From Paenibacillus urinalis (GTDB taxonomy: Bacteria; Bacillota; Bacilli; Paenibacillales; Paenibacillaceae), in the NCBI RefSeq assembly GCF_028747985.1, contig NZ_CP118108.1, forward strand, positions 1,431,501 through 1,495,500: 64,000 nucleotides of DNA. Reading direction: 5' to 3'. The position numbers and the translations under genes are program-made. Every line of letters starts with the position of its first letter. Position 1 is the stretch's first letter. A model generated the notes under the pieces. The model was not told the DNA's origin. It ran no database searches and worked only from the letters and a program-made list of their open reading frames with translations. Shown one piece after another: positions 24,459-33,763 of the stretch.

Positions 24459-24503
24459 ATTAGCCGACCACATAATAAATCGATGAAAAGAGTGGATTGA
24501 GCT

Positions 24504-24944
24504 ATGGAACTTAGATTATTCGATAGAAATGACCTCTTGCCATGTGTAAGTACGTTTATAAGTGTTTTTAATCAAGAGCCGTGGAATGATGAATGGTCAT
24601 CAGATACTGCATATCGATACTTGACCGATTTCACGAATACTCCTGGATTTATCGGTGTTGTTGCTGAAGAAGGGGAAGAAATTATTGGTTTTATCTTTGG
24701 TGCTACAAAGCATTGGTGGAGTGGAAAAGAGTTATTTATCAACGAAATGTGTGTCAGTGTACAGAAGCAGAAATCCGGTGTAGGATCAGCCCTTATGAGA
24801 TTCTTAATGGAAAAGCTTGAATCAGATGGAGTAAATAACATAACGTTGTTAACGGATCGTGGTATTCCTGCTGAAGCATTCTATAAAAAGATTGGTTTTG
24901 CAGAGATTGATAGACTGGTGTTCCTGAATAAGAACTTGAATTAA
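24504..24944 (+). CDS. GNAT family N-acetyltransferase
   Basis: 146 aa. SVQKQKSGVGSALMRFLMEKLE is the acetyl-CoA loop region; TDRGIPAEAFYKKIGFAEI the C-terminal element. The segment IFGATKHWWSGKELFINEM is typical of the aminoglycoside 6'-acetyltransferase-like branch, so small amine substrates are plausible. Confidence 0.8.
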   Translation: MELRLFDRNDLLPCVSTFISVFNQEPWNDEWSSDTAYRYLTDFTNTPGFIGVVAEEGEEIIGFIFGATKHWWSGKELFINEMCVSVQKQKSGVGSALMRFLMEKLESDGVNNITLLTDRGIPAEAFYKKIGFAEIDRLVFLNKNLN

Positions 24945-24967
24945 GAGAATCAGGAAGACATATCATT

Positions 24968-25060
24968 GTCTAACACAGTATTCATTGTTCAAACTTGGTG
25001 GGCCGCAGTACATGGTCACCAAACGCTTATCAGCCGCTGAATGCGGCTTTTTTGTTATAC
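24968..25060 (+). repeat. attC-like spacer element with terminator
   Basis: GTCTAAC (24968-24974, fits RYYYAAC) and GTTATAC (25054-25060) bound an interval with a hairpin TTGGTGGGCC/GGTCACCAA and the terminator stem at 25032. GTTATACG also ends the elements at 14387 and 15148. Weak as an attC call because GTTATAC only partly fits GTTRRRY. Confidence 0.3.
25032..25053 (+). terminator. Intrinsic terminator
   Basis: AGCCGC-TGAAT-GCGGCT followed by TTTTT; ends the GNAT transcript. Confidence 0.8.
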
Positions 25061-25213
25061 GATGTCAAGTTATGCTTAGAACATTGGAGGGAATTACTAG
25101 TAAGTATGGAATATGAAAGGTTGTGTGCTTTAAGCCCAATCTGGCAAAATCATGATTGCGAGCTGATATTTTGACAATAGTTGGACCATCAATAGAGAAG
25201 GTCCCGTGGTATA

Positions 25214-25471
25214 TTATTTTTCACATGCAATAAAATCTTTATCTCGATCGCTTTTCTTATTCGCTTCATATAACTCTTTGGATACGAAGGGCTTATATTT
25301 AGTTTTCCCGCCTTTGTTCTTAATTGAAGCAGATTTAGCTACTCCGCCTTTATAGACTTTGTTTAACTCAGTACAGTTCTTGTAAGTAATCACCTCAGGT
25401 TTGGCAGCGGCAGAACTAACGGATCCAATAAATAAAGTGGATACCAGCAAAAAAGCGAACGTTTTTTTCAA
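25214..25471 (-). CDS. Secreted Excalibur-domain protein
   Basis: 85 aa from TTG 25471 (GGAGGG upstream): signal peptide ending about SSAAA, then a single Excalibur domain (YKNCTELNKVYKGGVAKSAS...) that ends with the calcium-loop motif DRDKDFIACEK. Excalibur domains are extracellular, calcium-binding and often fused to nucleases; here it stands alone. Opposite strand to its neighbours. Confidence 0.8.
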   Translation of the reverse strand: MKKTFAFLLVSTLFIGSVSSAAAKPEVITYKNCTELNKVYKGGVAKSASIKNKGGKTKYKPFVSKELYEANKKSDRDKDFIACEK

Positions 25472-25651
25472 TGGAAAACCCTCCTGTATAAATGTCAAAC
25501 ATAGTGATATGTATAAAAATGTAATAAACAAGCTTATGTGCTAATTATGCACAAACATGATCAGAATGTCGAGATAAACCTACATCGGCTGTGATATTAG
25601 GAAGAGTGTGGGATTGAAGAAAACACTAAATTACATTAAGGAGATTTCATA

Positions 25652-26212
25652 ATGCACATAGAAACTGCAAGATTAGTTATTCGTGAGTTCATCAGGAATG
25701 ATTGGATTGAAGTACATAAGTATGCATCCAGCTCTCAGGTAACTGAGCATACGCTGTGGGGACCCAATAATGAAGAGGAGACAAAGTCTTATGTAAGTCA
25801 TCAAATTGCAATGCAACAATTAAATGAGCGAACAGATTATGAATTTGCTGTCATTCTAAAAGAAACAAACCAATTAATTGGTGGCTGTGGAATTTATATC
25901 AGAGAGAAAAATGCAGAGATCGGTTACTGTTTTAATTCTGAATATTGGGGCAATGGCTACGCTAGCGAAGCATCTAAAGTGTTGTTGAAACTAGCATTTG
26001 AGAACTTCAATATACATAGAGTCTTTGCAACTTGTCGGCCAGAGAATACGGGATCAGAAAAGGTATTGCGAAAAATGGGAATGAAGATGGAAGGTCACTT
26101 AAGGGAGCATATATGGGCTAAAGGAAAATTTCATGACTCCTATTTGTTTTCTATCTTAGAGAATGAATATAAAGAGAGGGTTGAACCATTTGGCAGCCGA
26201 AGTAACTCATAA
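25652..26212 (+). CDS. RimJ/RimL-type GNAT acetyltransferase
   Basis: 186 aa. IGYCFNSEYWGNGYASEASKVLL and FATCRPENTGSEKVLRKMGM give the full RimJ/RimL pattern; the acceptor is usually an N-terminal or small-molecule amine. AAGGAG precedes the ATG. Its end overlaps the TTG start of the Nudix gene by 23 bases, indicating coupling. Confidence 0.85.
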   Translation: MHIETARLVIREFIRNDWIEVHKYASSSQVTEHTLWGPNNEEETKSYVSHQIAMQQLNERTDYEFAVILKETNQLIGGCGIYIREKNAEIGYCFNSEYWGNGYASEASKVLLKLAFENFNIHRVFATCRPENTGSEKVLRKMGMKMEGHLREHIWAKGKFHDSYLFSILENEYKERVEPFGSRSNS

Positions 26213-26683
26213 AATTTATACGATGTGCATGATACAGGATGGATCGAAGGTTTTATTAATGAATAGACCTGATAAGCTTGGATTTCCAGGATATATAGCC
26301 CCGGGGGAAAGGTGGATTTTCCAGAGAGTATAGTTAATGGTGCAATTCGTGAAGTGCGTGAAGAGACCGGATTAATCGTTAAAGACATCATATACAAAGG
26401 TCTCGATGAATTCTGCGAACCGGATAAAGGCTTAAGATATATGGTGTTTAATTATCTGGCGACTTCTTTTGAGGGGAATTTGCTTGATCATCCTCCAGAA
26501 GGGGAGTTACGGTGGGTAGAGATTGAAGATGTACCTAAGCTACCAATGCAAGATTGGTTTAAACGAAGATTTCCTTTGTTCTTTGAAGAGGGAACTTTTG
26601 AAATGAGTTTTATATGGAATGAGAAAAGCAATTTAACGTTAGATAAGACAATCAAGAATTATGGTATTGGCGTTAAAAGTTAA
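26190..26683 (+). pseudogene. Nudix hydrolase, frameshifted
   Basis: From TTG 26190 (GAGAGGG upstream) the frame reads AAEVTHKIYTMCMIQDGSK then VLLMNRPDKLGFPGYIAPG up to the G run 26303-26307, and continues one frame over as KVDFPESIVNGAIREVREETG. Adding one G gives the complete Nudix box GGKVDFPESIVNGAIREVREETG and a 164-aa protein, like MutT-type 8-oxo-dGTP hydrolases. The break falls inside the catalytic motif. Confidence 0.8.
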
Positions 26684-26700
26684 GGAATAAGGTGAACTAA

Positions 26701-27096
26701 ATGAATGATCTCCAACAGCTAGTTCCAAAACATAAACATGATTTAGAGGTCATTAATAAGCTGAGAGAACTTGATCCCAGAATGGATGTTAGTTCAATTA
26801 TGGATGATTTATTTGAATGGCTGCAGGATATTAATTGGCCTGTTGCACAAGAATTATGTACGGTGCTTCCAAGATTCAAAGCGGATGATCTGCTTCCTAG
26901 AATACACAGGGTTTTAAATAGCGACGATGAATGCTGGCAATATTCATGTATCTATTTTCTCATTCCCAAATTGAATACGGATCTCCATAACGAAGTAAGA
27001 GAAGATCTGCTGAGAATCATTCAGAATCCAACACCGAGCGAAATATTAAGCGAAATTAACGAGGGCGCTAAAGAGATTTATGAAAGTTTATTCTAA
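26701..27096 (+). CDS. DUF5071 protein
   Basis: 131 aa, mostly helical, with LVPKHKHDLEVINKLRELD, WLQDINWPVAQEL and CIYFLIPKL as conserved blocks of DUF5071, a HEAT-like family of unknown role. AAGGTG precedes the ATG; 17 bases after the Nudix gene. Confidence 0.7.
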   Translation: MNDLQQLVPKHKHDLEVINKLRELDPRMDVSSIMDDLFEWLQDINWPVAQELCTVLPRFKADDLLPRIHRVLNSDDECWQYSCIYFLIPKLNTDLHNEVREDLLRIIQNPTPSEILSEINEGAKEIYESLF

Positions 27097-27118
27097 AGGA
27101 AGGGAGAAATAAAGAGTT

Positions 27119-27643
27119 ATGCAATCCTTTCGCTACTATTTAATGACAGAAGAATACGCTGCGTCCATTGCTGAATGGACATATGAAGAATCTTACTCTT
27201 TCTATAACATGGATGACAGCGAGGAGACGATCTCGGAGTTAATGAATGGTGAATATTATTACGTATTAAATAGTGATAATGAGTTGTTTGGATTTATTTG
27301 TATTGGAGAATCAGCCCGTGTATCGGGAGGTTATGAAATAGGAATTTACAATGATGATAAATGTTTAGACCTTGGGCTGGGATTAGCTCCTTCACGCACG
27401 GGGATGGGTAATGGTGCAAACTTCTTGGATGCTTCTATCAAGTTTATTATAGAGGAGTATCAAACATCTAACATTCAACTTGTCGTCGCTGCATTTAACG
27501 AACGGGCAATTAAAGTCTATGAACGGGTTGGATTTGTAAAGTCTCAATGTTTCAAAAGTCGAGTAGGAGAAGAAAAAATTGATTTTGTATTGATGAAATT
27601 AAAGGCAAACAATGAAGTGCCAGGCATACATAAGCGCATGTGA
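27119..27643 (+). CDS. GNAT family N-acetyltransferase
   Basis: 174 aa. GLAPSRTGMGNGANFLDASIKFI (about residue 88-110) is the acetyl-CoA loop, and FNERAIKVYERVGFVKSQ the C-terminal element. It resembles the RimL-like group encoded in many Firmicute genomes. Good ribosome site GGAAGGGAG. Follows DUF5071 closely. Confidence 0.8.
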   Translation: MQSFRYYLMTEEYAASIAEWTYEESYSFYNMDDSEETISELMNGEYYYVLNSDNELFGFICIGESARVSGGYEIGIYNDDKCLDLGLGLAPSRTGMGNGANFLDASIKFIIEEYQTSNIQLVVAAFNERAIKVYERVGFVKSQCFKSRVGEEKIDFVLMKLKANNEVPGIHKRM

Positions 27644-27791
27644 AATATGATATCAAGTTGAGTATGAATAATGGCAGGTAGCATCAAGGTATTTAGTATA
27701 AAATCGGAGGAAAATTATTTTTAATCCAATGCGCCGAGAAATTCAGGATCGTTAGGCCGAAGTTGACAATAACAATACGAGAGGTCGGGAA

Positions 27792-28387
27792 ATGAAAATA
27801 TCGGATATGTCTGTGGATCGTATCACATTGGATAATAAAGATTTACTCACCCGCATTCTATTCCGTGGAATTGAGGATGATGGCGAGAACGGCGATGTTA
27901 TTTTTGTATTGGCAGTGTGTCGGCCAGTAAATATCGGGTTCCACATGCAGTTGAATTATATAATTCTGGACGTTCCGCAAAGATATTAATGTCTGGTGGA
28001 GCACTCGAGGTGCCCGAAGCCATATCCATGAAGAATAAAGCGATTGAGCTTGGGGTACCTGAACAAGATATTATCGTTGAGGCCCAGTCCAAGAACACGA
28101 TAGATAATGTCCTGAAATCCAGAGAAGTACTGGATCAGTATTTCGGATTAAATAATATAAAACGAGTTCTCATCGTCACTACTTTTTATCATATCCGACG
28201 CTGCTACTTAACATTGAAGACCTATTTGCCTGAACATATTGAGTACTCATTATGTCCTGCTCAAGATAAGAGCACGAGACCTATGAACTGGTGGGAAAGT
28301 CAGCAAGGCACTCAAAGAGTAATGAAAGAAGTGGAAGGGCTTATCTATTACACGAAAAATGGTAAGATCCAAGATTTCGAAGTTTAA
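27792..28387 (+). pseudogene. YdcF/ElyC-like DUF218 protein, frameshifted
   Basis: MKISDMSVDRITLDNKDLLT then RILFRGIEDDGENGDVIFVL, then a shift at the GG of 27911-27912, then SASKYRVPHAVELYNSGRS, AKILMSGG and NTIDNVLKSREVL, which are hallmarks of the DUF218 (YdcF/SanA/ElyC) family. One added G restores GSVSASKYR and a 198-aa protein. The family has roles in envelope biogenesis and vancomycin sensitivity; this one has no membrane helix, so is the cytoplasmic YdcF type. Confidence 0.75.
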
Positions 28388-28432
28388 ATCAACAAAAGTA
28401 CGTATACAAAAACTGCGAGAGTAGGTGTGGAA

Positions 28433-28513
28433 ATGATCTATCGGAGGAAGACGTATATTGTTGCTAATTCAACAGTAGACAGGGGAAAGACCATTTTAAA
28501 GACTTTATCATAG
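28433..28513 (+). pseudogene. NIPSNAP-like N-terminal fragment
   Basis: A 26-residue frame MIYRRKTYIVANSTVDRGKT... The first 15 residues look like the start of NIPSNAP-family proteins (MIYRRKTYxV). The domain is otherwise missing. Confidence 0.45.
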
Positions 28514-28533
28514 CTAAAAGGTGGTAACAAACG

Positions 28534-29028
28534 ATGAATTATAGAATCAGACCCATTGAAGCAGAAGATGTTGCATTCTTATGGGATATGTTGTACGAAT
28601 CACTGTTTGTTCCAGAAGGGCAGGAGCCGTTCAACAGAGAAATAATCAATGATCCACACCTTTCGAAGTATGTAGATGGCTGGGGACGGGATGGAGATTT
28701 TGGATTCATAGCAATGCATGAACAAGACAAGCCGGTTGGATCGATAACAGCTCGATACTATCATGAGAGTAATAAAGGCTTTGGATATGTCGATAATGAC
28801 GTGCCGGAACTCGGAATGGCGATCTTAGCAGAATATAGAGGAATCGGAATTGGAAGCGCTTTGATGAATAAACTTTTTCAAGAAGCCAGGAAGAAGAACA
28901 TTGAAAGAATCTCATTAAGTGTAGATCCACACAATGAAGCAGCAATGAAACTTTACCAGCGATTTTGCTTCAAAGAGACAGGTAAAGTAGGCACTTCCAT
29001 AACCATGGTTGCAAATATAATTAAGTAA
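28534..29028 (+). CDS. GNAT family N-acetyltransferase
   Basis: 164 aa; AILAEYRGIGIGSALMNKLFQEA (about residue 92-114) and VDPHNEAAMKLYQRFCF. The N-terminal LWDMLYESLFVPEGQEPF is common to a Bacillus group of GNATs. AAGGTGG precedes the ATG. Confidence 0.85.
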   Translation: MNYRIRPIEAEDVAFLWDMLYESLFVPEGQEPFNREIINDPHLSKYVDGWGRDGDFGFIAMHEQDKPVGSITARYYHESNKGFGYVDNDVPELGMAILAEYRGIGIGSALMNKLFQEARKKNIERISLSVDPHNEAAMKLYQRFCFKETGKVGTSITMVANIIK

Positions 29029-29056
29029 TCTATACTCCAAGTTGGTGATCTTACGG

Positions 29057-29602
29057 ATGAAGGAATCTGTAATTATAGAGCCTTATAATGATAACTGGCC
29101 CAAAATATATAATGAAATAAGATGTCAGATTGTAAGTCAATTGGGAAATACGATTCATAGGATAGATCATATAGGCTCTACAGCTGTAGTGGGATTAGCG
29201 GCTAAGCCTATTATTGATATACAAATATCAGTGCCCGCTCTGGACAATATCGAGGAAGTCAAATCTGGACTTCAAGAGATGGGTTTTCAACATCGTAAAG
29301 ATAATCCTGATCTAACCAAGAGATATTTTAGAGAAAAAAGCGGCATGAGAAGGACTCATATTCACATACGCCAAAGTGGAAGTTGGTCAGAACAGCTGAA
29401 TTTGCTGTTTAGAGATTATTTAAGAGAACATGAATATGCAAAAATGAAATACGCCGAGGTTAAATATGAACTCGCCAATCTGTATAAAGACGATAGAGAT
29501 AAATATGTAGAAGGAAAAGCAGAAATCGTATGGGACATTTTAATGAATGCAAATCAATGGAGCCAGAAGGTGGGTTGGAAGCCGATTATAGAGGAGCTTT
29601 GA
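29057..29602 (+). CDS. GrpB family protein
   Basis: 181 aa. VIIEPYNDNWPKIYNEIR, HRIDHIGSTAVVGLAAKPIIDIQI and LLFRDYLREH are the three blocks of the GrpB (UPF0157) family, which has a nucleotidyltransferase-like fold. Function is unknown in bacteria. Start ATG 29057 chosen over an upstream TTG because the family starts here. Confidence 0.85.
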   Translation: MKESVIIEPYNDNWPKIYNEIRCQIVSQLGNTIHRIDHIGSTAVVGLAAKPIIDIQISVPALDNIEEVKSGLQEMGFQHRKDNPDLTKRYFREKSGMRRTHIHIRQSGSWSEQLNLLFRDYLREHEYAKMKYAEVKYELANLYKDDRDKYVEGKAEIVWDILMNANQWSQKVGWKPIIEEL

Positions 29603-29657
29603 ACCTAATTCACAGCAGTACATAGGATAACAAATTTCTAAATGAAGGAGTAGCGTC

Positions 29658-30083
29658 ATGCACCCACCAAAGCATATCGTTTCGGCAGCTGCCGTTGTAG
29701 TCAATGATAATAACGAAATATTACTGATCAGAGGACCAAGAAGAGGCTGGGAAATGCCTGGAGGACAAGTAGAGATAGGAGAATCTTTGAGTCAGGCCGC
29801 AATACGAGAGACGAAGGAAGAATCAGGAATCGACATTGAAATTATTAATTTTTGCGGGATATTTCAGAATGTCGGGAACTCCATTTGTAATACATTATTT
29901 TTAGCAAAGCCCATCGGAGGCGAATTAACATGTTCACCGGAGAGCCTGGAATGTGGATTTTTCCCCATTGAAGAAGCGTTAGAGAAAGTACAATGGAAAG
30001 ATTTTAGAAAAAGAATAGAGTATTGCTTGAAGCCCGAAACGCAGCCTTTTTGTATTGAATTTATGGATAATAACAATATTTGA
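29658..30083 (+). CDS. Nudix hydrolase
   Basis: 141 aa with the complete Nudix box GGQVEIGESLSQAAIRETKEESGI (about residue 36-59). N-terminal HIVSAAAVVVNDNNEILLIRGP is the usual first strand. GAAGGAG precedes the ATG. Probably acts on a nucleotide; substrate unknown. Confidence 0.85.
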   Translation: MHPPKHIVSAAAVVVNDNNEILLIRGPRRGWEMPGGQVEIGESLSQAAIRETKEESGIDIEIINFCGIFQNVGNSICNTLFLAKPIGGELTCSPESLECGFFPIEEALEKVQWKDFRKRIEYCLKPETQPFCIEFMDNNNI

Positions 30084-30195
30084 ACAATCCCCCCGCCTGA
30101 CAATAATTTCAATATAGAGAATCAAACTTATTCGCAGCTTCAATCGTTATAGAGTTGATTCGTCAGTGAGATGATTGTCTAGAGAGGGAGAGAAA

Positions 30196-30717
30196 ATGAA
30201 AACAACACAACGAGAACGAGACACAAAGCTAACTTGGTTGCTATTTGCAGTTTATATATTGCTGTTAACCTGGATTATCGTATTCAAAATGGCATTCTCA
30301 GCGCAGGATTTACCGGAGATCAGAAACATTAACCTTATTCCATTTGGTGAGTCGGTCATCGTTAACAATGAATTAGATATACAAGAGCTGCTATATAACA
30401 TGATTGCTTTTGTTCCTGTTGGGATATATCTAAGCATGCTGACGAAGTGGTCATTTCTCAAAAGAGCAGCCACTATTGCAGCTATAAGTCTGGTATATGA
30501 ACTGCTTCAATATTTGTTTGCCATTGGTGCAAGTGACATAACGGATCTAATCAACAATACGCTTGGTGGTGTTATTGGAATTGGGCTGTATCATTTACTG
30601 CTAAAGCTAGTCCGGACGAAGTTCAGAGCTGACAAGATTATTAACATCCTTGCGGCTGTTGGAACGATTGGCTTGATATTGTTTATGAGTTTGATTTTAA
30701 TAGTGAATGGCTTTTAG
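30196..30717 (+). CDS. VanZ-like membrane protein
   Basis: 173 aa with four or five membrane helices and the VanZ-family blocks INLIPFG and ELLQYLFAIGASDITDLINNTLGGVIG. VanZ proteins modestly raise teicoplanin or other antimicrobial resistance in some hosts. ATG 30196 has GAGGGAGAG upstream. Confidence 0.85.
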   Translation: MKTTQRERDTKLTWLLFAVYILLLTWIIVFKMAFSAQDLPEIRNINLIPFGESVIVNNELDIQELLYNMIAFVPVGIYLSMLTKWSFLKRAATIAAISLVYELLQYLFAIGASDITDLINNTLGGVIGIGLYHLLLKLVRTKFRADKIINILAAVGTIGLILFMSLILIVNGF

Positions 30718-30725
30718 AAGGATGA

Positions 30726-30775
30726 GGCTCTCGGGCCTAATTGAACCTTACAGGAACAATTAGAACTCGAGAGCC
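30726..30775 (+). terminator. Long hairpin after the VanZ-like gene
   Basis: GGCTCTCGGGCCTAATTG pairs with CAATTAGAACTCGAGAGCC around a 13-base loop, with two mismatches. No T run follows, so it may be an mRNA-stabilising stem or inefficient terminator. Confidence 0.6.
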
Positions 30776-30918
30776 CTTGCTTTATAGGGATCACTTGTTG
30801 AATTAAAAGTTGTTTCAAGTAGATTTTGTTTGAACTAAATTTACAATTATTATATGATTTAGAATGCTGATGGAAATTTAAAGGGCTATAGAAATAACAG
30901 AAGAAGGTGAGGAAGCAT

Positions 30919-31536
30919 ATGGGTTCAAGGATCATGCACTTGATTATTGCCAATCGAATTGCAGAGAGCTTGTCCATTGAAGACCGGACGCTCTTCTTAC
31001 TTGGAAGCGTGGCGCCTGATGCTGTGTCTCCGAAAGAATCATCCCATTTTTTCAAAGGCGAAGTACAGAATTATACAAGATTCATAGATTATAAAGGATT
31101 CTTACATAAATATAGCTCACAGGCGGAGCAACAGTATATATTAGGATATTTCACACATCTAATTGCGGATGATATCTGGCTCAGGGGATTTAACCTCTCA
31201 TGGTTGAAAAACAGAATGGAAGCGGATCCAGATTTATACCCTATATATCATAAAGACTTTCAAACATTGAACGGGAAATTGTTAGAACACTATGGATTTA
31301 CAAATATACTGAAGGAAATGCTCAGTGATGTTCCTGCCGTTATGGATTTGGAAGAAGTAACATCCAAGGACGTTGAGCACTTCCTCCCTTATGTACTAGG
31401 TGATATGGAATACGACAAAGACGAAGTCAACAAACAGCAGCTTCAAGTATTCACGATTGTTCAAATCTTGGGTTATATCGAAACATCGGTGGATATGGGA
31501 CTGCTTCATTTAAAGCCAATGCTTGATGTGGTCTAA
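30919..31536 (+). CDS. Zinc-dependent phospholipase C-like protein
   Basis: 205 aa. The pattern HLIIANRIAESL, FLLGSVAPDAVSP, FLHKYSSQ and ILGYFTHLIADDIW matches the Zn_dep_PLPC-type hydrolases, with metal-binding His and Asp residues (HLI, APD, H in FLHK, THLIAD). No signal peptide. AAGGTGAGG supports ATG 30919. Confidence 0.75.
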   Translation: MGSRIMHLIIANRIAESLSIEDRTLFLLGSVAPDAVSPKESSHFFKGEVQNYTRFIDYKGFLHKYSSQAEQQYILGYFTHLIADDIWLRGFNLSWLKNRMEADPDLYPIYHKDFQTLNGKLLEHYGFTNILKEMLSDVPAVMDLEEVTSKDVEHFLPYVLGDMEYDKDEVNKQQLQVFTIVQILGYIETSVDMGLLHLKPMLDVV

Positions 31537-31603
31537 TTTTAACCCCATAGAAAAATGCTGCGTGTTAAATATAATAAATAACAATGAGTAAAGGGGCAGT
31601 GCA

Positions 31604-32482
31604 ATGTCCGAATATTATTGGGATACTCAAATCGAATACCTTAGAAATACGCGGTGGCTGTACTACAACGATGACTATCTAGAATTTCTGGTGCAAAAAG
31701 TGTGGAACATTCATAAGCCTGTAAATGTGGTCGATTACGGCTGCGGATATGGATACCTCGGTTTAAAGCTGCTGCCTTTATTGCCAGAAGGTTCGACCTA
31801 TACCGGGATAGATAAAGGCCAGGATTTGATTAAGGAAGCAAAAGAATTATTCTCTCGCTTACCGTATACAACAGAATTTATCGTAGCTGACCTTGAAGAG
31901 CTGACTGTAAAAGGCAAGTATGATATTGCGATGAGTCACGCCTTTTTGTTACATATCGCTGAACCATCTATTATTCTTCAGAGGATGATCGATAGCGTAG
32001 TAGATTCGGGCAGGGTGATATGCTTTGAGCCTCATTGGATTTCAAATATGTCGAACTATTATTTCGAAGGGCAGGTACAATCCGATATCATACAGCTGGG
32101 GATACTTCAAAAGTTGTTTGAAGCAGACAGAAGAAGTAAGAGCAAAGACGGAAATATCGGCATGAGATTACCTGTACTTCTTAGCCAGCTAGGTTTACAG
32201 GACGTACAGTGCCGGGTCAGTGATCGGGTGAACTTTTTAGATCAGCATATGGATTTAGACATGAAGAATAAGCTTTTCGAAGCATTAAGTGCAGATGGAT
32301 TAGGCCAAGATCCAGGTGATTACGAACAGGTTGAGATCAATCTGATAGAGAGAGGGTTGACAGCGGAAGAGGCAAGAAGGCAGTACGATGCTGAACGGTT
32401 ATTCTCCAAACAATTTAATGATCAATCCTGGTTAACCTACGCACCCAACATGAAGATTTCCTTCGGGATTGTTAAGAGGTAG
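31604..32482 (+). CDS. Class I SAM-dependent methyltransferase
   Basis: 292 aa with the AdoMet motif VVDYGCGYGYLGLKLLPLL (about residue 38-56), acidic motif II YTGIDKGQDLI and motif IV-like YDIAMSHAFLLHI. The C-terminal part is helical (DLDMKNKLFEAL...). AAGGGGC precedes the ATG. Acceptor unknown. Confidence 0.85.
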   Translation: MSEYYWDTQIEYLRNTRWLYYNDDYLEFLVQKVWNIHKPVNVVDYGCGYGYLGLKLLPLLPEGSTYTGIDKGQDLIKEAKELFSRLPYTTEFIVADLEELTVKGKYDIAMSHAFLLHIAEPSIILQRMIDSVVDSGRVICFEPHWISNMSNYYFEGQVQSDIIQLGILQKLFEADRRSKSKDGNIGMRLPVLLSQLGLQDVQCRVSDRVNFLDQHMDLDMKNKLFEALSADGLGQDPGDYEQVEINLIERGLTAEEARRQYDAERLFSKQFNDQSWLTYAPNMKISFGIVKR

Positions 32483-32536
32483 CAGTGTTGAACGCTGTGA
32501 TCAGTAATAGGATAAAAAGATTTGGAGGGGCGAACG

Positions 32537-33064
32537 ATGATGAATATGGATCAAATCTATCTAATCACCAGCATCCCTGGATATACTCCTCAGATCAGTC
32601 AGCTTATTTCCATGATGAATTATGTGAGATATACAACCTTAGAAGAAGTGAAGGGCTTATCGAAGGACCAGCTGGATTACCTGCTGGATACAGAGAGCAA
32701 TTCCATAGGTGCTTTGTTATTACATGTTGCAGCTGTAGAATATGCGTATCAGGTCTCGACATATGAAAAAAGGTTTCTCAATGATGAGGAGCTATCCATT
32801 TGGGGTCCAGCACTTGAGTTAGGTTCGGCCGGGCAAGAACAGATCAGAGGGCATGAACTCACATTTTACCTTAACAAATTGGAAGAAGTAAGAAATAGAA
32901 CACTCAATTATTTTAAGACCGTAAATGATGATTGGCTTCATCATGAGGAGCAATTCTGGTATGACAAACAAGCAAATTATTACTTTATGTGGTTCCACGT
33001 CTTTGAAGATGAAATCAATCATAGGGGACAAATCAGAATGATCAAAAAAAGAATGAAGGTATAA
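32537..33064 (+). CDS. DinB family protein
   Basis: 175 aa. LLLHVAAVEYAYQ, and HVFEDEINHRGQIRMIKKRM at the end, give the three-histidine pattern of DinB. ATG 32537 lies behind GGAGGGG. It probably forms a metal-dependent helical bundle; function unknown. Confidence 0.8.
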   Translation: MMNMDQIYLITSIPGYTPQISQLISMMNYVRYTTLEEVKGLSKDQLDYLLDTESNSIGALLLHVAAVEYAYQVSTYEKRFLNDEELSIWGPALELGSAGQEQIRGHELTFYLNKLEEVRNRTLNYFKTVNDDWLHHEEQFWYDKQANYYFMWFHVFEDEINHRGQIRMIKKRMKV

Positions 33065-33104
33065 CGATAAGTTAGCTACGCAGTTCATACAAGGAGGCTT
33101 ATCC

Positions 33105-33686
33105 ATGGACGAATTACAAGGTGTTCAGCGCCCGATGCATGCAGAACGAGTGAGTAAATGTGCTGCAGAATATGGCTTCACGGCATCGTGTGATGATCTA
33201 ACAGGTAGCTTCCTTCGGATGTTAGCCGCAAATCGCAGGCAGAGCACCATTTTGGAATTAGGAACAGGTGTAGGTCACTCTACAGCTTGGCTTCTTGATG
33301 GAATGGATCAGGACAGCAGGCTGTATTCTGTTGAGATGGATGAGCAATGCTCGAATATTGCGAGGGAAGTGCTGGGGGATGATCCTCGGTTACATCTATT
33401 TGCTCAGGATGGCGGCGAATACATAGAACAACATAAATCCGAACAATATGATGTCATCTTCGCTGATACATGGCCAGGCAAGTTTTATCTGGTGGAAGAG
33501 GTGCTTGGTATGGTCAAGCCTGGAGGGCTGTATATCATTGATGATCTGAACCCGCAGCCGAATTGGCCTGAAGACCATGAGGATAAGGTATCCAAGCTAG
33601 TATCGTATCTGGAATCAAGAGAGGATTTCCATCTGTCTAAGCTCAATTGGTCAACAGGACTCATCTTGATGACGAAGAAGAGCTGA
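33105..33686 (+). CDS. O-methyltransferase-like protein
   Basis: 193 aa with ILELGTGVGHSTAWLLDGM (about residue 46-64), LYSVEMDEQCSNIA and DVIFADTWPGKF, the arrangement of catechol-O-methyltransferase-like (family 3) enzymes. Strong site AAGGAGG. Acceptor unknown. Confidence 0.8.
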   Translation: MDELQGVQRPMHAERVSKCAAEYGFTASCDDLTGSFLRMLAANRRQSTILELGTGVGHSTAWLLDGMDQDSRLYSVEMDEQCSNIAREVLGDDPRLHLFAQDGGEYIEQHKSEQYDVIFADTWPGKFYLVEEVLGMVKPGGLYIIDDLNPQPNWPEDHEDKVSKLVSYLESREDFHLSKLNWSTGLILMTKKS

Positions 33687-33763
33687 CTAAGAGCAATCAA
33701 TGACCTCGACCGATATCAAGCTATGTATAGTTAGAAGTTAATTCAGACTGGAGGCGGAGCAGT

